Assembly (NCBI RefSeq): GCF_002237595.1
Contig: NZ_CP022529.1
Span: forward strand, 1,364,001 to 1,428,000
Origin: Labrenzia sp. VG12
GTDB taxonomy: Bacteria > Pseudomonadota > Alphaproteobacteria > Rhizobiales > Stappiaceae
Reading direction: 5' to 3'
DNA length: 64,000 nucleotides
Made by a program: the position numbers and the translations under genes. The notes under the pieces are model-generated. The model was not told the DNA's origin. It did not search any database and was given only the letters and a program-made list of their open reading frames with translations. This document shows, piece after piece, positions 9,707 to 18,805 of this stretch (positions are counted from its first letter, which is position 1; each line of letters opens with the position of its first letter).

Positions 9707-11809
9707 ATGCGTCCCCCGGTTCTCGATCCCCTGTTCGCGCCAGTCTCGACCTTGCCCGGCATCGGGCCCAAAATTGCGAAGCTGGTTTCCGGGCTGGTCG
9801 GTGCGCAGCCGGAACGCGATGCAACGGTCGCCGACCTGTTGTTTCATATCCCGCACAGCCTGATCGACCGGCGCCATCGGCCGGGGATTGCCTATTCGGA
9901 AAATGGCGACATCGTTACCCTGGATGTCATCATAGGCCGCCATCAGGCCCCGCCCCGACATTCCAAGGCGCCCTACAAGATCAGCGCCCATGACGACACC
10001 GGGCAGATCAGCTTCGTCTTTTTTCATCCGCGCCGGGACTGGCTGGAAAAGACCTTTCCGGAAGGCGAAAGACGGATCGTTTCCGGCAAGGTGGAATGGT
10101 TCAACGACCGGCCGCAGATGGTCCATCCGGACTATTCCCTGAAACCGGAAGAAGCGGCCGAGATGCCCGCGATCGAACCGGTCTACCCTCTGACCGGTGG
10201 TCTTGCCGCCAAGACCCTGCAAAAGGCTGTCCGGGCTGCGGTCGAGCGGCTGCCGAACCTGCCCGAATGGCTGGATGATGCCTATCTGCGCCAGAACAGC
10301 TGGCCGGATTTCGCCGAGGCCCTGACGACGCTGCACGCGCCGAAGGAACAGCAGGACATCGATCCGGCCTCGCCCTTCATGCAGCGCCTGGCCTATGACG
10401 AACTTCTGGCCAGCCAGCTGGCGCTCGCCATGGTCCGCGCGCATATGAGAACCCTTGGTGGCGTGGCTCGACAGCCGAAAGGCGATCTGCAGCGGGCAGT
10501 GATCGGTGCATTGCCCTTCCAGCTGACCGGCAGTCAGTCTAAAGCGATTGAGGAAATCAACGAGGACCTGGCCAAACCGGTGCGCATGCTGCGCCTGTTG
10601 CAGGGCGACGTCGGCGCCGGCAAGACGGTGGTTGCACTCGCTGCGCTCGCCCAGGTCATCGAGACCGGCGCCCAGGGCGGACTGATGGCGCCGACGGAAA
10701 TCCTGGCTCGCCAGCACTACGCGTCCATGAAGCCGCTTTGCGACAAGGCCGGCATTCACCTTGCCCTGATGACCGGCAAGGACAGCCAGAAGGAACGCCG
10801 CATCCGGCAGGAGCAACTGGATGCCGGGGAAATCGACCTGGTAGTCGGCACTCATGCCCTCTTCCAGGGCAGCGTCACTTTCAGGAATCTTGGCATGGTC
10901 GTTGTCGACGAACAGCATCGCTTCGGAGTTCACCAGCGACTGGCGCTCTCGTCCAAGGGCCAGGGCGTCGATGTGCTGGTGATGACCGCCACCCCGATCC
11001 CGCGCACGCTGGTCCTCACCGGCTTCGGCGATATGGATGTCTCGCGCCTCACTGACAAGCCGGCAGGCCGCAAACCGATCACGACGGTGTCCGTCTCACT
11101 CGACCGGCTGGACGAGATCATTTCCCGGGTCGGTGCAGCGATTGCAGACGGGCAGAAAGTCTACTGGGTCTGCCCTCTGGTGGAGGAATCGGAAAAGATC
11201 GACCTGGCAGCCGTCGAAGACCGTCATCGAGTGCTGGAACACGCGCTCCGGCAAAAGGTGTCTCTGGTCCACGGGCGCATGAATGCTGACGAAAAAGACG
11301 CCGCCATGGCGGATTTCAAGTCCGGCGTCACCCGCGTTCTGGTGGCGACCACCGTGATTGAAGTCGGAGTTGATGTTCCCGATGCCACCATCATCGTCAT
11401 CGAACATGCCGAGCGCTTCGGCCTCGCCCAGCTGCACCAGCTGCGCGGACGGGTCGGGCGCGGCGACAAGCCGTCTTCCTGTGTGCTGCTTTACAAGGGG
11501 CCGCTCGGCGAGACGGCCGGCGCCCGCCTCAACATCATGCGCGAGACCAATGACGGCTTCCTGATCGCCGAAGAAGACCTGAAGCTGCGCGGCGGCGGCG
11601 AAATCCTAGGCACGCGCCAGTCCGGCACGCCCGGGTTCCGGATTGCCCGGGCCGATGAGCATGCCGATCTGATGGAAGTCGCCCGGGACGACGCCCGACT
11701 GATTCTGGAGAAAGATCCGGATCTTGAGACGGATCGCGGTCAGGCCCTCCGCAGCCTTCTCTATCTGTTCGGCCGGGATGCGGCGATCCGGCTGCTAAGG
11801 GCGGGATGA
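9707..11809 (+). CDS. recG: ATP-dependent DNA helicase RecG
   Basis: 700-residue helicase that remodels stalled forks and Holliday junctions. N-terminal wedge/OB domain with LPGIGPKIA and LLFHIPHSLIDRR, then the motor with Walker A GDVGAGKT (300-307), DEQH box (401-404), VMTATPIPRTL, and TRG motif region QLRGRVGRG near 580. Length and motif order are normal. The divergent sdhE and the downstream DUF502 gene are its usual neighbours. The start ATG at 9707 is preceded by a weak ribosome binding site. Confidence 0.97.
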   Translation: MRPPVLDPLFAPVSTLPGIGPKIAKLVSGLVGAQPERDATVADLLFHIPHSLIDRRHRPGIAYSENGDIVTLDVIIGRHQAPPRHSKAPYKISAHDDTGQISFVFFHPRRDWLEKTFPEGERRIVSGKVEWFNDRPQMVHPDYSLKPEEAAEMPAIEPVYPLTGGLAAKTLQKAVRAAVERLPNLPEWLDDAYLRQNSWPDFAEALTTLHAPKEQQDIDPASPFMQRLAYDELLASQLALAMVRAHMRTLGGVARQPKGDLQRAVIGALPFQLTGSQSKAIEEINEDLAKPVRMLRLLQGDVGAGKTVVALAALAQVIETGAQGGLMAPTEILARQHYASMKPLCDKAGIHLALMTGKDSQKERRIRQEQLDAGEIDLVVGTHALFQGSVTFRNLGMVVVDEQHRFGVHQRLALSSKGQGVDVLVMTATPIPRTLVLTGFGDMDVSRLTDKPAGRKPITTVSVSLDRLDEIISRVGAAIADGQKVYWVCPLVEESEKIDLAAVEDRHRVLEHALRQKVSLVHGRMNADEKDAAMADFKSGVTRVLVATTVIEVGVDVPDATIIVIEHAERFGLAQLHQLRGRVGRGDKPSSCVLLYKGPLGETAGARLNIMRETNDGFLIAEEDLKLRGGGEILGTRQSGTPGFRIARADEHADLMEVARDDARLILEKDPDLETDRGQALRSLLYLFGRDAAIRLLRAG

Positions 11810-11857
11810 TCACCCTGCCATGCGAAAGGATGGGTCAGTCAACCGGATGGTCAGGAG

Positions 11858-12208
11858 ATGGTCTTGATTTCGACGGATGAAGCCCGGTCAATTGCACAGC
11901 AGCAGATTGACCGTTGGAACCTTGAGCACAGGCTGCAAGCAGAGCGACTGGACATCAACTGGATTGAAATTTCCCTCTATCAGGCCCCCATTGCGGAAGG
12001 CAGTTACGGTTGGGTCTTCGCTTATCAGAGTGTCGACTATCTCAAGTCTGGCCATTTCAGTGATATGCTTGCCGGCAACGCGCCGCTCCTCGTCGAACGA
12101 ACTTCGGGAAAACTGATCACGCTCGGAACGGCATATTCCGTAGAAACCTATATCGAAAACCTGGAAAAGCGCGGCGATCCTTACAGCTTCGACGATAGCG
12201 CGAGCTAA
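11858..12208 (+). CDS. YrhB / Imm35-like domain protein
   Basis: 116 residues. The pattern WVFAYQSVDYL...AGNAPLLVERTSGKLITLGTAYSVETYIENLEKRGDP matches the YrhB/immunity-protein-35 fold ('G.W.F.y...aGN.PllVdr..G.i..lgT'). Proteins of this family occur as immunity proteins in toxin systems but also as stand-alone genes of unknown role. The start is uncertain: AGGAG (11853-11857) abuts ATG 11858 directly, while TTG 11864 sits six bases after it and would be better spaced, giving a 114-residue protein. It lies 48 bases after recG on the same strand. No toxin gene is near. Confidence 0.7.
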   Translation: MVLISTDEARSIAQQQIDRWNLEHRLQAERLDINWIEISLYQAPIAEGSYGWVFAYQSVDYLKSGHFSDMLAGNAPLLVERTSGKLITLGTAYSVETYIENLEKRGDPYSFDDSAS

Positions 12209-12277
12209 GCAGGCTGCGTTCGGACCGTTCCTGGATTTGTTCGCAACCTTCAGCTTGCAATCATCCCCGGAAACGCC

Positions 12278-13027
12278 TCAGGCGTCCTCGCGCTTGCGGA
12301 TCTTGTCGAGTTTTTCAGGTTCGGCAATGACGTCTTCCAGGATCTCCGGCAGATCCGGACTGACAAGACCGGCCGAAATGACCAGCTTTGCGGCGTCCTC
12401 GACCCCCATGTTGAGTTCGACCACGTCTTCTTTCGGCACGAACAGCAGGAACCCGGAGGTCGGGTTCGGGGTCGTCGGCAGGAACACGGACACGGTTTCG
12501 GCGCTGTCCCGGAGCCGTCGAGCGACTTCGCCTTTCGTCTCCGTGGAAATGAACACGATCGCCCAAAGGCCCTTGCGTGGATATTCGATCAATGCCGCCT
12601 TGGTGAAACTGTTGCCACGTTCATCAAGCACTGTCTCAAAAATCTGCTTCAAGCCACTGTAAATATTACGAACAAGCGGCATCCGGCCAACCAGATTTTC
12701 GCCAAATGTGATCAGGCTTCGGCCAAGGAAATTCGCCGCCAGAAAACCAACGACCGTGAGAACGAGAATGGCAACGATCAGGCCGAACCCCGGCACGGAG
12801 AACGGCAGATAGGTCTCCGGATTGTAGACCTTCGGTACGAACGGTTTTACCCAGCCATCCACCCATTTGATGAAGGTCCAGGTCAGCCAAAGCGTGATCC
12901 CGATCGGGCCGGTGATCACCAGACCTGTCAGGAAGTAGTTGCGCAGACGAGTTGCCGCACCTGGCCGGTGAGGAGCTATCTTGTGCGTATCATCTGTTTT
13001 ATGTTTATGCCGGCTCATGGGCGACAC
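12278..13027 (-). CDS. DUF502 family integral membrane protein
   Basis: 249 residues. Two membrane segments near the N-terminus (about 28-52, NYFLTGLVITGPIGITLWLT, and about 75-100, VPGFGLIVAILVLTVVGFLAANFLG), then the conserved family body FGENLVGRMPLVRNIYSGLKQIFETV and a soluble C-terminal domain containing LPTTPNPTSGFLLFVPKEDVV. The function of the family is unknown; genomic linkage to recG is common in alphaproteobacteria and is seen here. The C-terminus is Lys/Glu/Arg-rich. Confidence 0.9.
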   Translation of the reverse strand: MSPMSRHKHKTDDTHKIAPHRPGAATRLRNYFLTGLVITGPIGITLWLTWTFIKWVDGWVKPFVPKVYNPETYLPFSVPGFGLIVAILVLTVVGFLAANFLGRSLITFGENLVGRMPLVRNIYSGLKQIFETVLDERGNSFTKAALIEYPRKGLWAIVFISTETKGEVARRLRDSAETVSVFLPTTPNPTSGFLLFVPKEDVVELNMGVEDAAKLVISAGLVSPDLPEILEDVIAEPEKLDKIRKREDA

Positions 13028-13162
13028 CTGCTTGAAGTCCCTATTGGCGCTCGTCTTTTAAACGTTCCCGCTCTAGATAAGCATCTTTATCGCAGCGCGG
13101 TATCCTACGCTCGATTAATTTTTTGGCGATCAACCCCTAATTTGCCGATTCCGGAGGCAATA

Positions 13163-13573
13163 TTGCGTCGAACCACGTTCAAAATTCTGGGAACAGGCTG
13201 TGTCGGGCTTGGCCTTGTGGGGGCATTCCTGCCGCTATTGCCAAGCACGATCTTTTTCATTCTCGCGGCTGGCTGCTTTGCCCGCTCCTCGCCAGCCCTT
13301 GAGGCACGGATCCTGAACCATCCCGTTTTCGGCCCCCCGGTCATTGCCTGGCGGGAACACGGCGCGATTGGCAGGAAGTCCAAGACCATCGCGCTTGCCG
13401 GCATGGCATTCGGCTTTGGCGTGTTTCTCTATACAAGCCAACCTGCCATGTGGCTGGGCGTTCTTGTCGGAGTTTTCATCGCAGGTTGCGCTCTGTTCGT
13501 GGCCAGCCGGCCGAGCCGTCCACCCAAGCGCCCTGCAAACCAGGCGATGGACGAATGCTCTGATCAACCCTGA
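13163..13573 (+). CDS. DUF454 (YbaN-type) inner membrane protein
   Basis: 136 residues starting at TTG 13163, which is chosen because GGAGG (13153-13157) lies five bases upstream; the longer open frame back to 12968 overlaps the divergent DUF502 gene and reads as non-coding. The family signature is clear: ILGTGCVGLGLVGAFLPLLPSTIFFILAAGCFARSSP, then NHPVFGPPVIAWREHGAI and two further membrane helices. Members are small inner membrane proteins of unknown role. Confidence 0.88.
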   Translation: MRRTTFKILGTGCVGLGLVGAFLPLLPSTIFFILAAGCFARSSPALEARILNHPVFGPPVIAWREHGAIGRKSKTIALAGMAFGFGVFLYTSQPAMWLGVLVGVFIAGCALFVASRPSRPPKRPANQAMDECSDQP

Positions 13574-13589
13574 ATAAGCGCCAACACGC

Positions 13590-14030
13590 TCAGATATCGG
13601 GTATCAGGCGTTTACCCATGGGAACGGCGGTCTCCTCGGTGTAGCCAAGCTTTTCGTAAAACGAGACGACAGCTTCGTTTCCCCGCCTTACGAACAGATT
13701 GATCTTCGGACAGCCAAGATCCGTCAGATAGGCTTCGCAATAGGCCATGAGCTGTTTGCCGTAACCTTCCGCCTGATGAGCCGGATCAATGCTGAGATAG
13801 TAGATGGACCCGCGGTGCCCGTCATGACTGACCATGACGGACCCGATGACCGCCTCGTCCGCTCCCAGCAGCAGAAAAAACGCACCGTTCTCGTCCGTCA
13901 GCTTCCGGTCGATATCCTTGTCCGGATCGTTCCACGGCCGCGTCAAGCCGCAGGACTGCCAGAGTGCAATCACCTGGCTGCGAAACCTCTCCTCAAACGG
14001 GACGATGTTCAGCGCGTCTGAGTGTGCCAT
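13590..14030 (-). CDS. ypeA: GNAT family N-acetyltransferase, YpeA type
   Basis: 146 residues. The order ALWQSCGLTRPWNDPDKDIDRK ... HDGHRGSIYYLSIDP ... GYGKQLM ... LGCPKINLFVRRGN ... FYEKLGY ... GKRLI is that of YpeA, a GNAT acetyltransferase widely conserved in proteobacteria whose substrate is not established. The acetyl-CoA loop is AEGYGK. It begins one base after the glmS stop, so it is translated from the glmU-glmS transcript; a link with amino-sugar metabolism is only positional. Confidence 0.88.
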   Translation of the reverse strand: MAHSDALNIVPFEERFRSQVIALWQSCGLTRPWNDPDKDIDRKLTDENGAFFLLLGADEAVIGSVMVSHDGHRGSIYYLSIDPAHQAEGYGKQLMAYCEAYLTDLGCPKINLFVRRGNEAVVSFYEKLGYTEETAVPMGKRLIPDI

Positions 14031-14031
14031 C

Positions 14032-15858
14032 CTATTCGACCGTCACCGATTTGGCGAGATTGCGGGGCTGGTCGACATCTGTCCCCATGAACACCGCCGT
14101 ATGATAGGCGATCAGCTGAACTGGCAGTGCGTAGATGATCGGCGCAACAATATCGGACATGTTTGGCAGGATCACGGTATTTTCGGCTGCATTCCCGCAC
14201 TCGGACGCACCGCGCTCATCCGTGAGCAACACGATGCGTCCTCCGCGCGCTGCCACTTCCTGCATGTTGGAAACGGTCTTTTCGTAAATGGCATCATAGG
14301 GCGCGATGACAAAGACCGGCATGTTCTCGTCAATCAATGCGATCGGACCATGCTTGAGCTCACCTGCGGCATAGCCTTCCGCATGAATGTAGGACAGTTC
14401 CTTCAGCTTCAGGGCACCTTCCAGCGCAAGCGGAAAGTTCGTCGCCCGGCCGAGGTAAAGCGCGTTGCTGGCTTTTGAAAGCGGTTGCGACAGCTTTTCG
14501 ATGTCGGCTTCCGATGCCAGCGCCTTCAGCGCCAGGCTGGGCACTTCGGTCAGTTCGGCCACCAGCTCCTTTTCCTGTTCAAGGCCAAGGAAACCGCGTT
14601 CGCGGCCGGCCTGCAGCGCGAGAGCTGCCAGAACGGCCAGCTGACAGGTAAATGCCTTGGTGGAGGCAACACCGATTTCCGGTCCGGCTATGGTCGGAAA
14701 CACCCGATCGGCCTCACGAGCGATCGTGCTCTCCGGCACGTTAACAATGGCGCCGATGGTGGCGCCGTGCTCCTTGCAATAGCGGAGCGAGGCGAGCGTG
14801 TCGGCCGTTTCGCCCGATTGCGAAATGAATAGCGCGGCGTCATGAGCACTGACGGGCGTTTCGCGGTAACGGAATTCGCTTGCAATGTCGATTTCCACCG
14901 GAAGACGGGCATACTTTTCAAACCAGTACTTGGCGACCAGGCCCGCCAGATAGGCCGTGCCACAGGCCGTTACAAGCAGCCGATTCAAATCCCGGAACCG
15001 CAGTGCTTCCGCACCCGCCACACTGGCCTGGTTCGTTGTGTAGTCGAAATAGCGCGACAGCGTGTGACCGAGAACTTCAGGCTGTTCATGGATTTCCTTG
15101 GCCATGAAATGCTTGTAGTTGCCCTTGTCCATCAGGCTCGAGATCACCGAGGATCTGGCTTCAGGGCGCGACACGGGCTGGTTGTCACGGTCAAAGATGC
15201 TGACGCCGGACCTCGTCAACACGGCCCAATCGCCCTCTTCCAGATAGGTGATCCGGTCGGTAAAGGGCGACAGTGCAATCGCATCGGATCCAAAGAACAT
15301 TTCCCCGTCGCCGTGACCGATCGCCAGCGGAGAGCCCTTGCGTGCGCCGATCAGCAAATCGTTCTCGCCGCCGAACAGGATCGCAAGGGCGAATGCCCCC
15401 TTGAGGCGCGGCAGCACTTCTGCAACGGCGTCCTGAGCGGACTTGCCCTTGGCGATCGCCAGGTTGATCAGATGAGCGACAACTTCCGTGTCTGTCTCGG
15501 TGTCGAGAACGGCACCGGCAGCAACGATCTCTTCGCGAAGCTCAAGATAGTTCTCGATGATGCCGTTATGGACAACGGCAACGGAGCCAGCCAGATGCGG
15601 GTGCGCATTCGAAATGGTCGGGGCGCCGTGCGTCGCCCATCTTGTGTGGCCGATGCCGCTTGTTCCCGCCAGGGGGGATGCTTCAAGCGCCGCTTCCAGA
15701 TTGCGCAATTTGCCCTCAGCCCTGCGGCGCACGATCTTGCTGTCCACAAGAGTGGCAACACCCGCGGAATCATACCCCCGATATTCAAGGCGCTTCAGCG
15801 AATCCACAATTCTGGGCGCAACGTCTGCCTGGCCCAAAACACCTACGATGCCACACAT
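14032..15858 (-). CDS. glmS: Glutamine--fructose-6-phosphate aminotransferase (isomerizing)
   Basis: 608 residues. Converts fructose-6-phosphate and glutamine to glucosamine-6-phosphate, the first step to UDP-GlcNAc. N-terminal class II glutaminase with the nucleophile Cys2 (MCGIVGVLG) and GHTRWATHG, then two SIS sugar-isomerase domains (e.g. TACGTAYLAG, SQSGETADT, GPEIGVASTKAFTCQ) and the typical end DQPRNLAKSVTVE. Length normal. It lies 113 bases after glmU on the same strand, with no glmS-ribozyme-like structure recognised in that spacer, as expected outside Firmicutes. Confidence 0.97.
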   Translation of the reverse strand: MCGIVGVLGQADVAPRIVDSLKRLEYRGYDSAGVATLVDSKIVRRRAEGKLRNLEAALEASPLAGTSGIGHTRWATHGAPTISNAHPHLAGSVAVVHNGIIENYLELREEIVAAGAVLDTETDTEVVAHLINLAIAKGKSAQDAVAEVLPRLKGAFALAILFGGENDLLIGARKGSPLAIGHGDGEMFFGSDAIALSPFTDRITYLEEGDWAVLTRSGVSIFDRDNQPVSRPEARSSVISSLMDKGNYKHFMAKEIHEQPEVLGHTLSRYFDYTTNQASVAGAEALRFRDLNRLLVTACGTAYLAGLVAKYWFEKYARLPVEIDIASEFRYRETPVSAHDAALFISQSGETADTLASLRYCKEHGATIGAIVNVPESTIAREADRVFPTIAGPEIGVASTKAFTCQLAVLAALALQAGRERGFLGLEQEKELVAELTEVPSLALKALASEADIEKLSQPLSKASNALYLGRATNFPLALEGALKLKELSYIHAEGYAAGELKHGPIALIDENMPVFVIAPYDAIYEKTVSNMQEVAARGGRIVLLTDERGASECGNAAENTVILPNMSDIVAPIIYALPVQLIAYHTAVFMGTDVDQPRNLAKSVTVE

Positions 15859-15971
15859 GCAAAATTCCTTTGAATTAACAGCGCCCGAAACAGGACCGCA
15901 TTGCTTTAGACGACTGCGGCGCCCAAGCTGAAATCAAACCCTGTTTCAGAAAATGACAAGGGCAGAATCCC

Positions 15972-17330
15972 TCAGGACTTTGCGTCCTTTGCGGACTGCA
16001 GGCGCGCGCGCAACTGTTTCGCCTTGCCTTCCTTGACGGTCTGCCTGGCTCTACCGAACGCCATGGAGTCCTTAAGCACGTCCTCGGTGATGACGCTGCC
16101 AGCCGCAACAAAAGACGCATTGCCGAGCTTTACGGGTGCCACCAGCGTAGAATTTGAGCCGACAAAACTGCCGGCGCCAATTTCCGTGCGATGTTTCAGA
16201 TAACCGTCGTAATTGCAGGTGATCGTTCCGGCGCCGATATTCGATTTGGAGCCGACGCTCGCATCCCCGATGTAACTGAGATGATTGGCCTTGGCCCCGG
16301 CGCCAAATGTGGCGTTTTTGACTTCAACGAAATTCCCGACTTTCGTATCGGTTCCCAGAACAGTGCCGGGCCGCAGGCGTGCATAAGGTCCAACCACGCT
16401 GCCCTCGCCGACCTGCGCGCCCTCCAGATGACTGAACGCCCGAATGCGCGCCCCCTTTGCGACCTGTACGCCCGGGCCGAAGACCACGTTCTGTTCTACG
16501 GTCACATCGACCGACAAATCGGTATCGTGCGAAAAGTAGACGGTGGACGGGGCGAGCAAGGTACAGCCGTTTTCAAGGGCACCACGCCGTTGCAGCGCCT
16601 GAAAGTCTGCTTCGCAAGACGCCAGTTGTGCCCGCGTATTGATGCCTTGGGTTTCGATTTCCGTTCCCTTCACCGCGACGACCTTCAGGCCGTTCCGGTT
16701 GGCAATCTCGACGGCGTCGGTCAGATAATACTCGCCCTTGGCATTGTCGTTGCCGATGGCCTCCAAAAGGCCAAGTGCGTGCTTTCCTGAAAATCCCATG
16801 ATGCCGGAATTGCAGTAGGTAATCCTGCGCTCTTCGTCGCTGGCGTCCTTTTCCTCTCGAATCGCCTTCAGTCGCCCATTTTCGATCAGCAGGCGACCAT
16901 ACCCGTGCGGGCGGCGCGTTTCGAACCCCAGCACGGCAAGATCCGCACCGTTTTCGAGGGCCTTACGGACACGGCTCACGGTTCCCGCGCTCACCAGAGG
17001 CGTATCACCAAACAGCACGAGGACATCGTCAGCCTCAAACTCCAGCGCCGGCTTCGCCGCCAGCACGGCGTGTGCGGTGCCAAGTCGTTCTGTCTGCACA
17101 TAGCACCGAGCCATCGGCGCCATCTTGAAGACCAGCTGTTCCAGCGCCGGCATGTCGGGACCAGTCACAACCGAGATCCGCTCCGAGCCAGCTGCCGAAA
17201 GTGCCTTGATGACGTGACCTACCAGCGGCAATCCGCCAACTTCATGCATCACCTTTGGGAGGTTGGACTTCATGCGTGTTCCAAGCCCTGCGGCCAGAAC
17301 GATCGAAAGGCAAGAGCGGGTCGTCATCAA
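15972..17330 (-). CDS. glmU: Bifunctional GlmU: GlcN-1-P acetyltransferase / GlcNAc-1-P uridyltransferase
   Basis: 452 residues; makes UDP-GlcNAc for peptidoglycan and lipid A. The N-terminal pyrophosphorylase carries the LAAGLGTRMKS signature (about residues 12-22) and LFGDTPLV; the C-terminal half (from about 250) is a left-handed beta-helix of hexapeptide repeats with RLRPGTVLG, the acetyltransferase KANHLSYIGD segment and GAGTITCNYDG. Two ATGs open the frame (MM); either fits. It is the first gene of glmU-glmS-ypeA and is divergent from the SPOR-type gene. Confidence 0.96.
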   Translation of the reverse strand: MMTTRSCLSIVLAAGLGTRMKSNLPKVMHEVGGLPLVGHVIKALSAAGSERISVVTGPDMPALEQLVFKMAPMARCYVQTERLGTAHAVLAAKPALEFEADDVLVLFGDTPLVSAGTVSRVRKALENGADLAVLGFETRRPHGYGRLLIENGRLKAIREEKDASDEERRITYCNSGIMGFSGKHALGLLEAIGNDNAKGEYYLTDAVEIANRNGLKVVAVKGTEIETQGINTRAQLASCEADFQALQRRGALENGCTLLAPSTVYFSHDTDLSVDVTVEQNVVFGPGVQVAKGARIRAFSHLEGAQVGEGSVVGPYARLRPGTVLGTDTKVGNFVEVKNATFGAGAKANHLSYIGDASVGSKSNIGAGTITCNYDGYLKHRTEIGAGSFVGSNSTLVAPVKLGNASFVAAGSVITEDVLKDSMAFGRARQTVKEGKAKQLRARLQSAKDAKS

Positions 17331-17509
17331 AGATCCATTGTCAATTATCCGAGCGTCAGCGACGCAAATTCGCCCCTATATGCCCCGATCCACAGAACAT
17401 TGAAAGATCTGACTGACTCTGCGCAAGGGTTTGCGTTTCGTTAACCATAATGACGCCCTGATAGGCTATTGTCTCAAAGATTCGAAATCTGGCACGGGAA
17501 CAGATAGTT

Positions 17510-18763
17510 TTGACCAGGCGGCCGCCTCAAAAGCCCATACGGGAAGTTGTTCGCGAGACCTTTACGGCCCCGCGCATCGGACTCCTTTCCTGGGCGTTTG
17601 CTGCAGTCACCATGGGTACGGTCGGGCTCGCGTCCTACCAGTTCAGCTATGTGCCGACGGGTTTTCCATCTTCAGTGGAAACAGCGGGGCTCAGACTGCC
17701 ACCGGCTGGCGATGTTGAAACGACCGCTTCCATTCCCACCACTCCGGGACCTGGGCAACGGCCGACCCTGGAAGTGATGCAGTTGCCGGAACGGGGCACG
17801 CCTCCTGTGAGGTCCGACCTCAGTCTGGCCCAGATGGACGTTCTCCAGCGCGAAATTGTCGGCTTGCGGCGAAGGCTCAGCGCCTTGTCAGAGCAAAACG
17901 TCACCTATTCCCGTCGGATCGCAGCCCTGGAGAAACAGGTGGCGGTGGCGAAACTCTCCGGGCAGTCAGGGCCGGTCGTTCCCAATGACACGTCCGCCGA
18001 ACCGGGACCTGGCGTTGTGATTACCAAGGCTCCCATCGAGACGAAGCCTGATAACGCTGCAGCTCCCGAATTTGACGGGACCGAACTGGCTGAGGGTCCG
18101 GCCCAGGCGGAAAACCCAGCCGGTCTCCAACCCCGACTGACATTGAGCGAAACCGCAGACACCAAGTCGCCGCCGCGGCTGATCAGCATCTATCGCAACG
18201 AGTCGGCGTCCGGGTCCGAAACACCCGGTTCAATCGATCCGGAGGAGCCGGTACGCATCGTTGAACTCTCTCCGCGAGTTGTGCCTCAGGTCAGATTGCC
18301 GGAAGCAACGGATGAACCGGTCGTCACGGGCTCCATACCGAAGGCAAACACCCAGGTCGAGGTGGAGGTTTTCGATGCCACTCCGACGCAAACGACCCTG
18401 CGCCCGAAGATCATCACCCCGTCCAGCCCGGCCGGACGGTTGCGCGGCGGTGGCGACAGCCAGCTCAAACGCAGCGATTTTGGCGCAATTATCGGCCACT
18501 ATCGAACTTCGGCAGGAGCGGCCAAGGCCTGGGCAGATTTCAAGACCCAGAACGAAGAACGCATGCGGGATCTGCGCCCGCTCTTGATGCAGCGGCAAAC
18601 CGAAGAAGGCGGCATCGCCCTCATGGTTGGTCCCTTTGCCAATGCGGCGGATGCTGCGGTTGCCTGCCTGCACCTGCTGGATGTGACCGAACTCTGCCAC
18701 CCGACGCTATACGCAGGCGACCCTCTGGTCACCGCTGCCGAATTTCGCGACACGGCATTCTAA
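17510..18763 (+). CDS. SPOR-like bitopic membrane protein
   Basis: 417 residues from TTG 17510, the only start that keeps the cytoplasmic tail before the membrane helix (about 24-44, LLSWAFAAVTMGTVGLASYQF). Then a periplasmic Pro/Thr-rich region, a coiled coil near 103-143 (LREIVGLRRRLSALSEQN), a long low-complexity stretch, and a C-terminal domain of about 90 residues (GAIIGHYRTSAGAAKAWADF ... GGIALMVGPFANAADAAVAC) resembling a SPOR domain. SPOR domains bind denuded septal glycan, which suggests a cell-envelope or division role; the match is partial, so this is an inference. Confidence 0.65.
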   Translation: MTRRPPQKPIREVVRETFTAPRIGLLSWAFAAVTMGTVGLASYQFSYVPTGFPSSVETAGLRLPPAGDVETTASIPTTPGPGQRPTLEVMQLPERGTPPVRSDLSLAQMDVLQREIVGLRRRLSALSEQNVTYSRRIAALEKQVAVAKLSGQSGPVVPNDTSAEPGPGVVITKAPIETKPDNAAAPEFDGTELAEGPAQAENPAGLQPRLTLSETADTKSPPRLISIYRNESASGSETPGSIDPEEPVRIVELSPRVVPQVRLPEATDEPVVTGSIPKANTQVEVEVFDATPTQTTLRPKIITPSSPAGRLRGGGDSQLKRSDFGAIIGHYRTSAGAAKAWADFKTQNEERMRDLRPLLMQRQTEEGGIALMVGPFANAADAAVACLHLLDVTELCHPTLYAGDPLVTAAEFRDTAF

Positions 18764-18805
18764 AGCCAGGTCAGGCGGCAGAAATTCCCGACTGAACGTC
18801 GGCAA

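Noticed and set aside
9590..10933. A 447-residue minus-strand frame
   Set aside because: Antisense to recG, with shadow-frame composition.
15859..15971. glmS ribozyme in the spacer before glmS
   Set aside because: The spacer is only about 113 bases and shows none of the ribozyme's core; the element is known from Firmicutes.
17331..17509. CtrA-type site (TTAACCAT near 17441)
   Set aside because: Only a half-site is visible and the spacing to a second TTAA does not fit the full motif.
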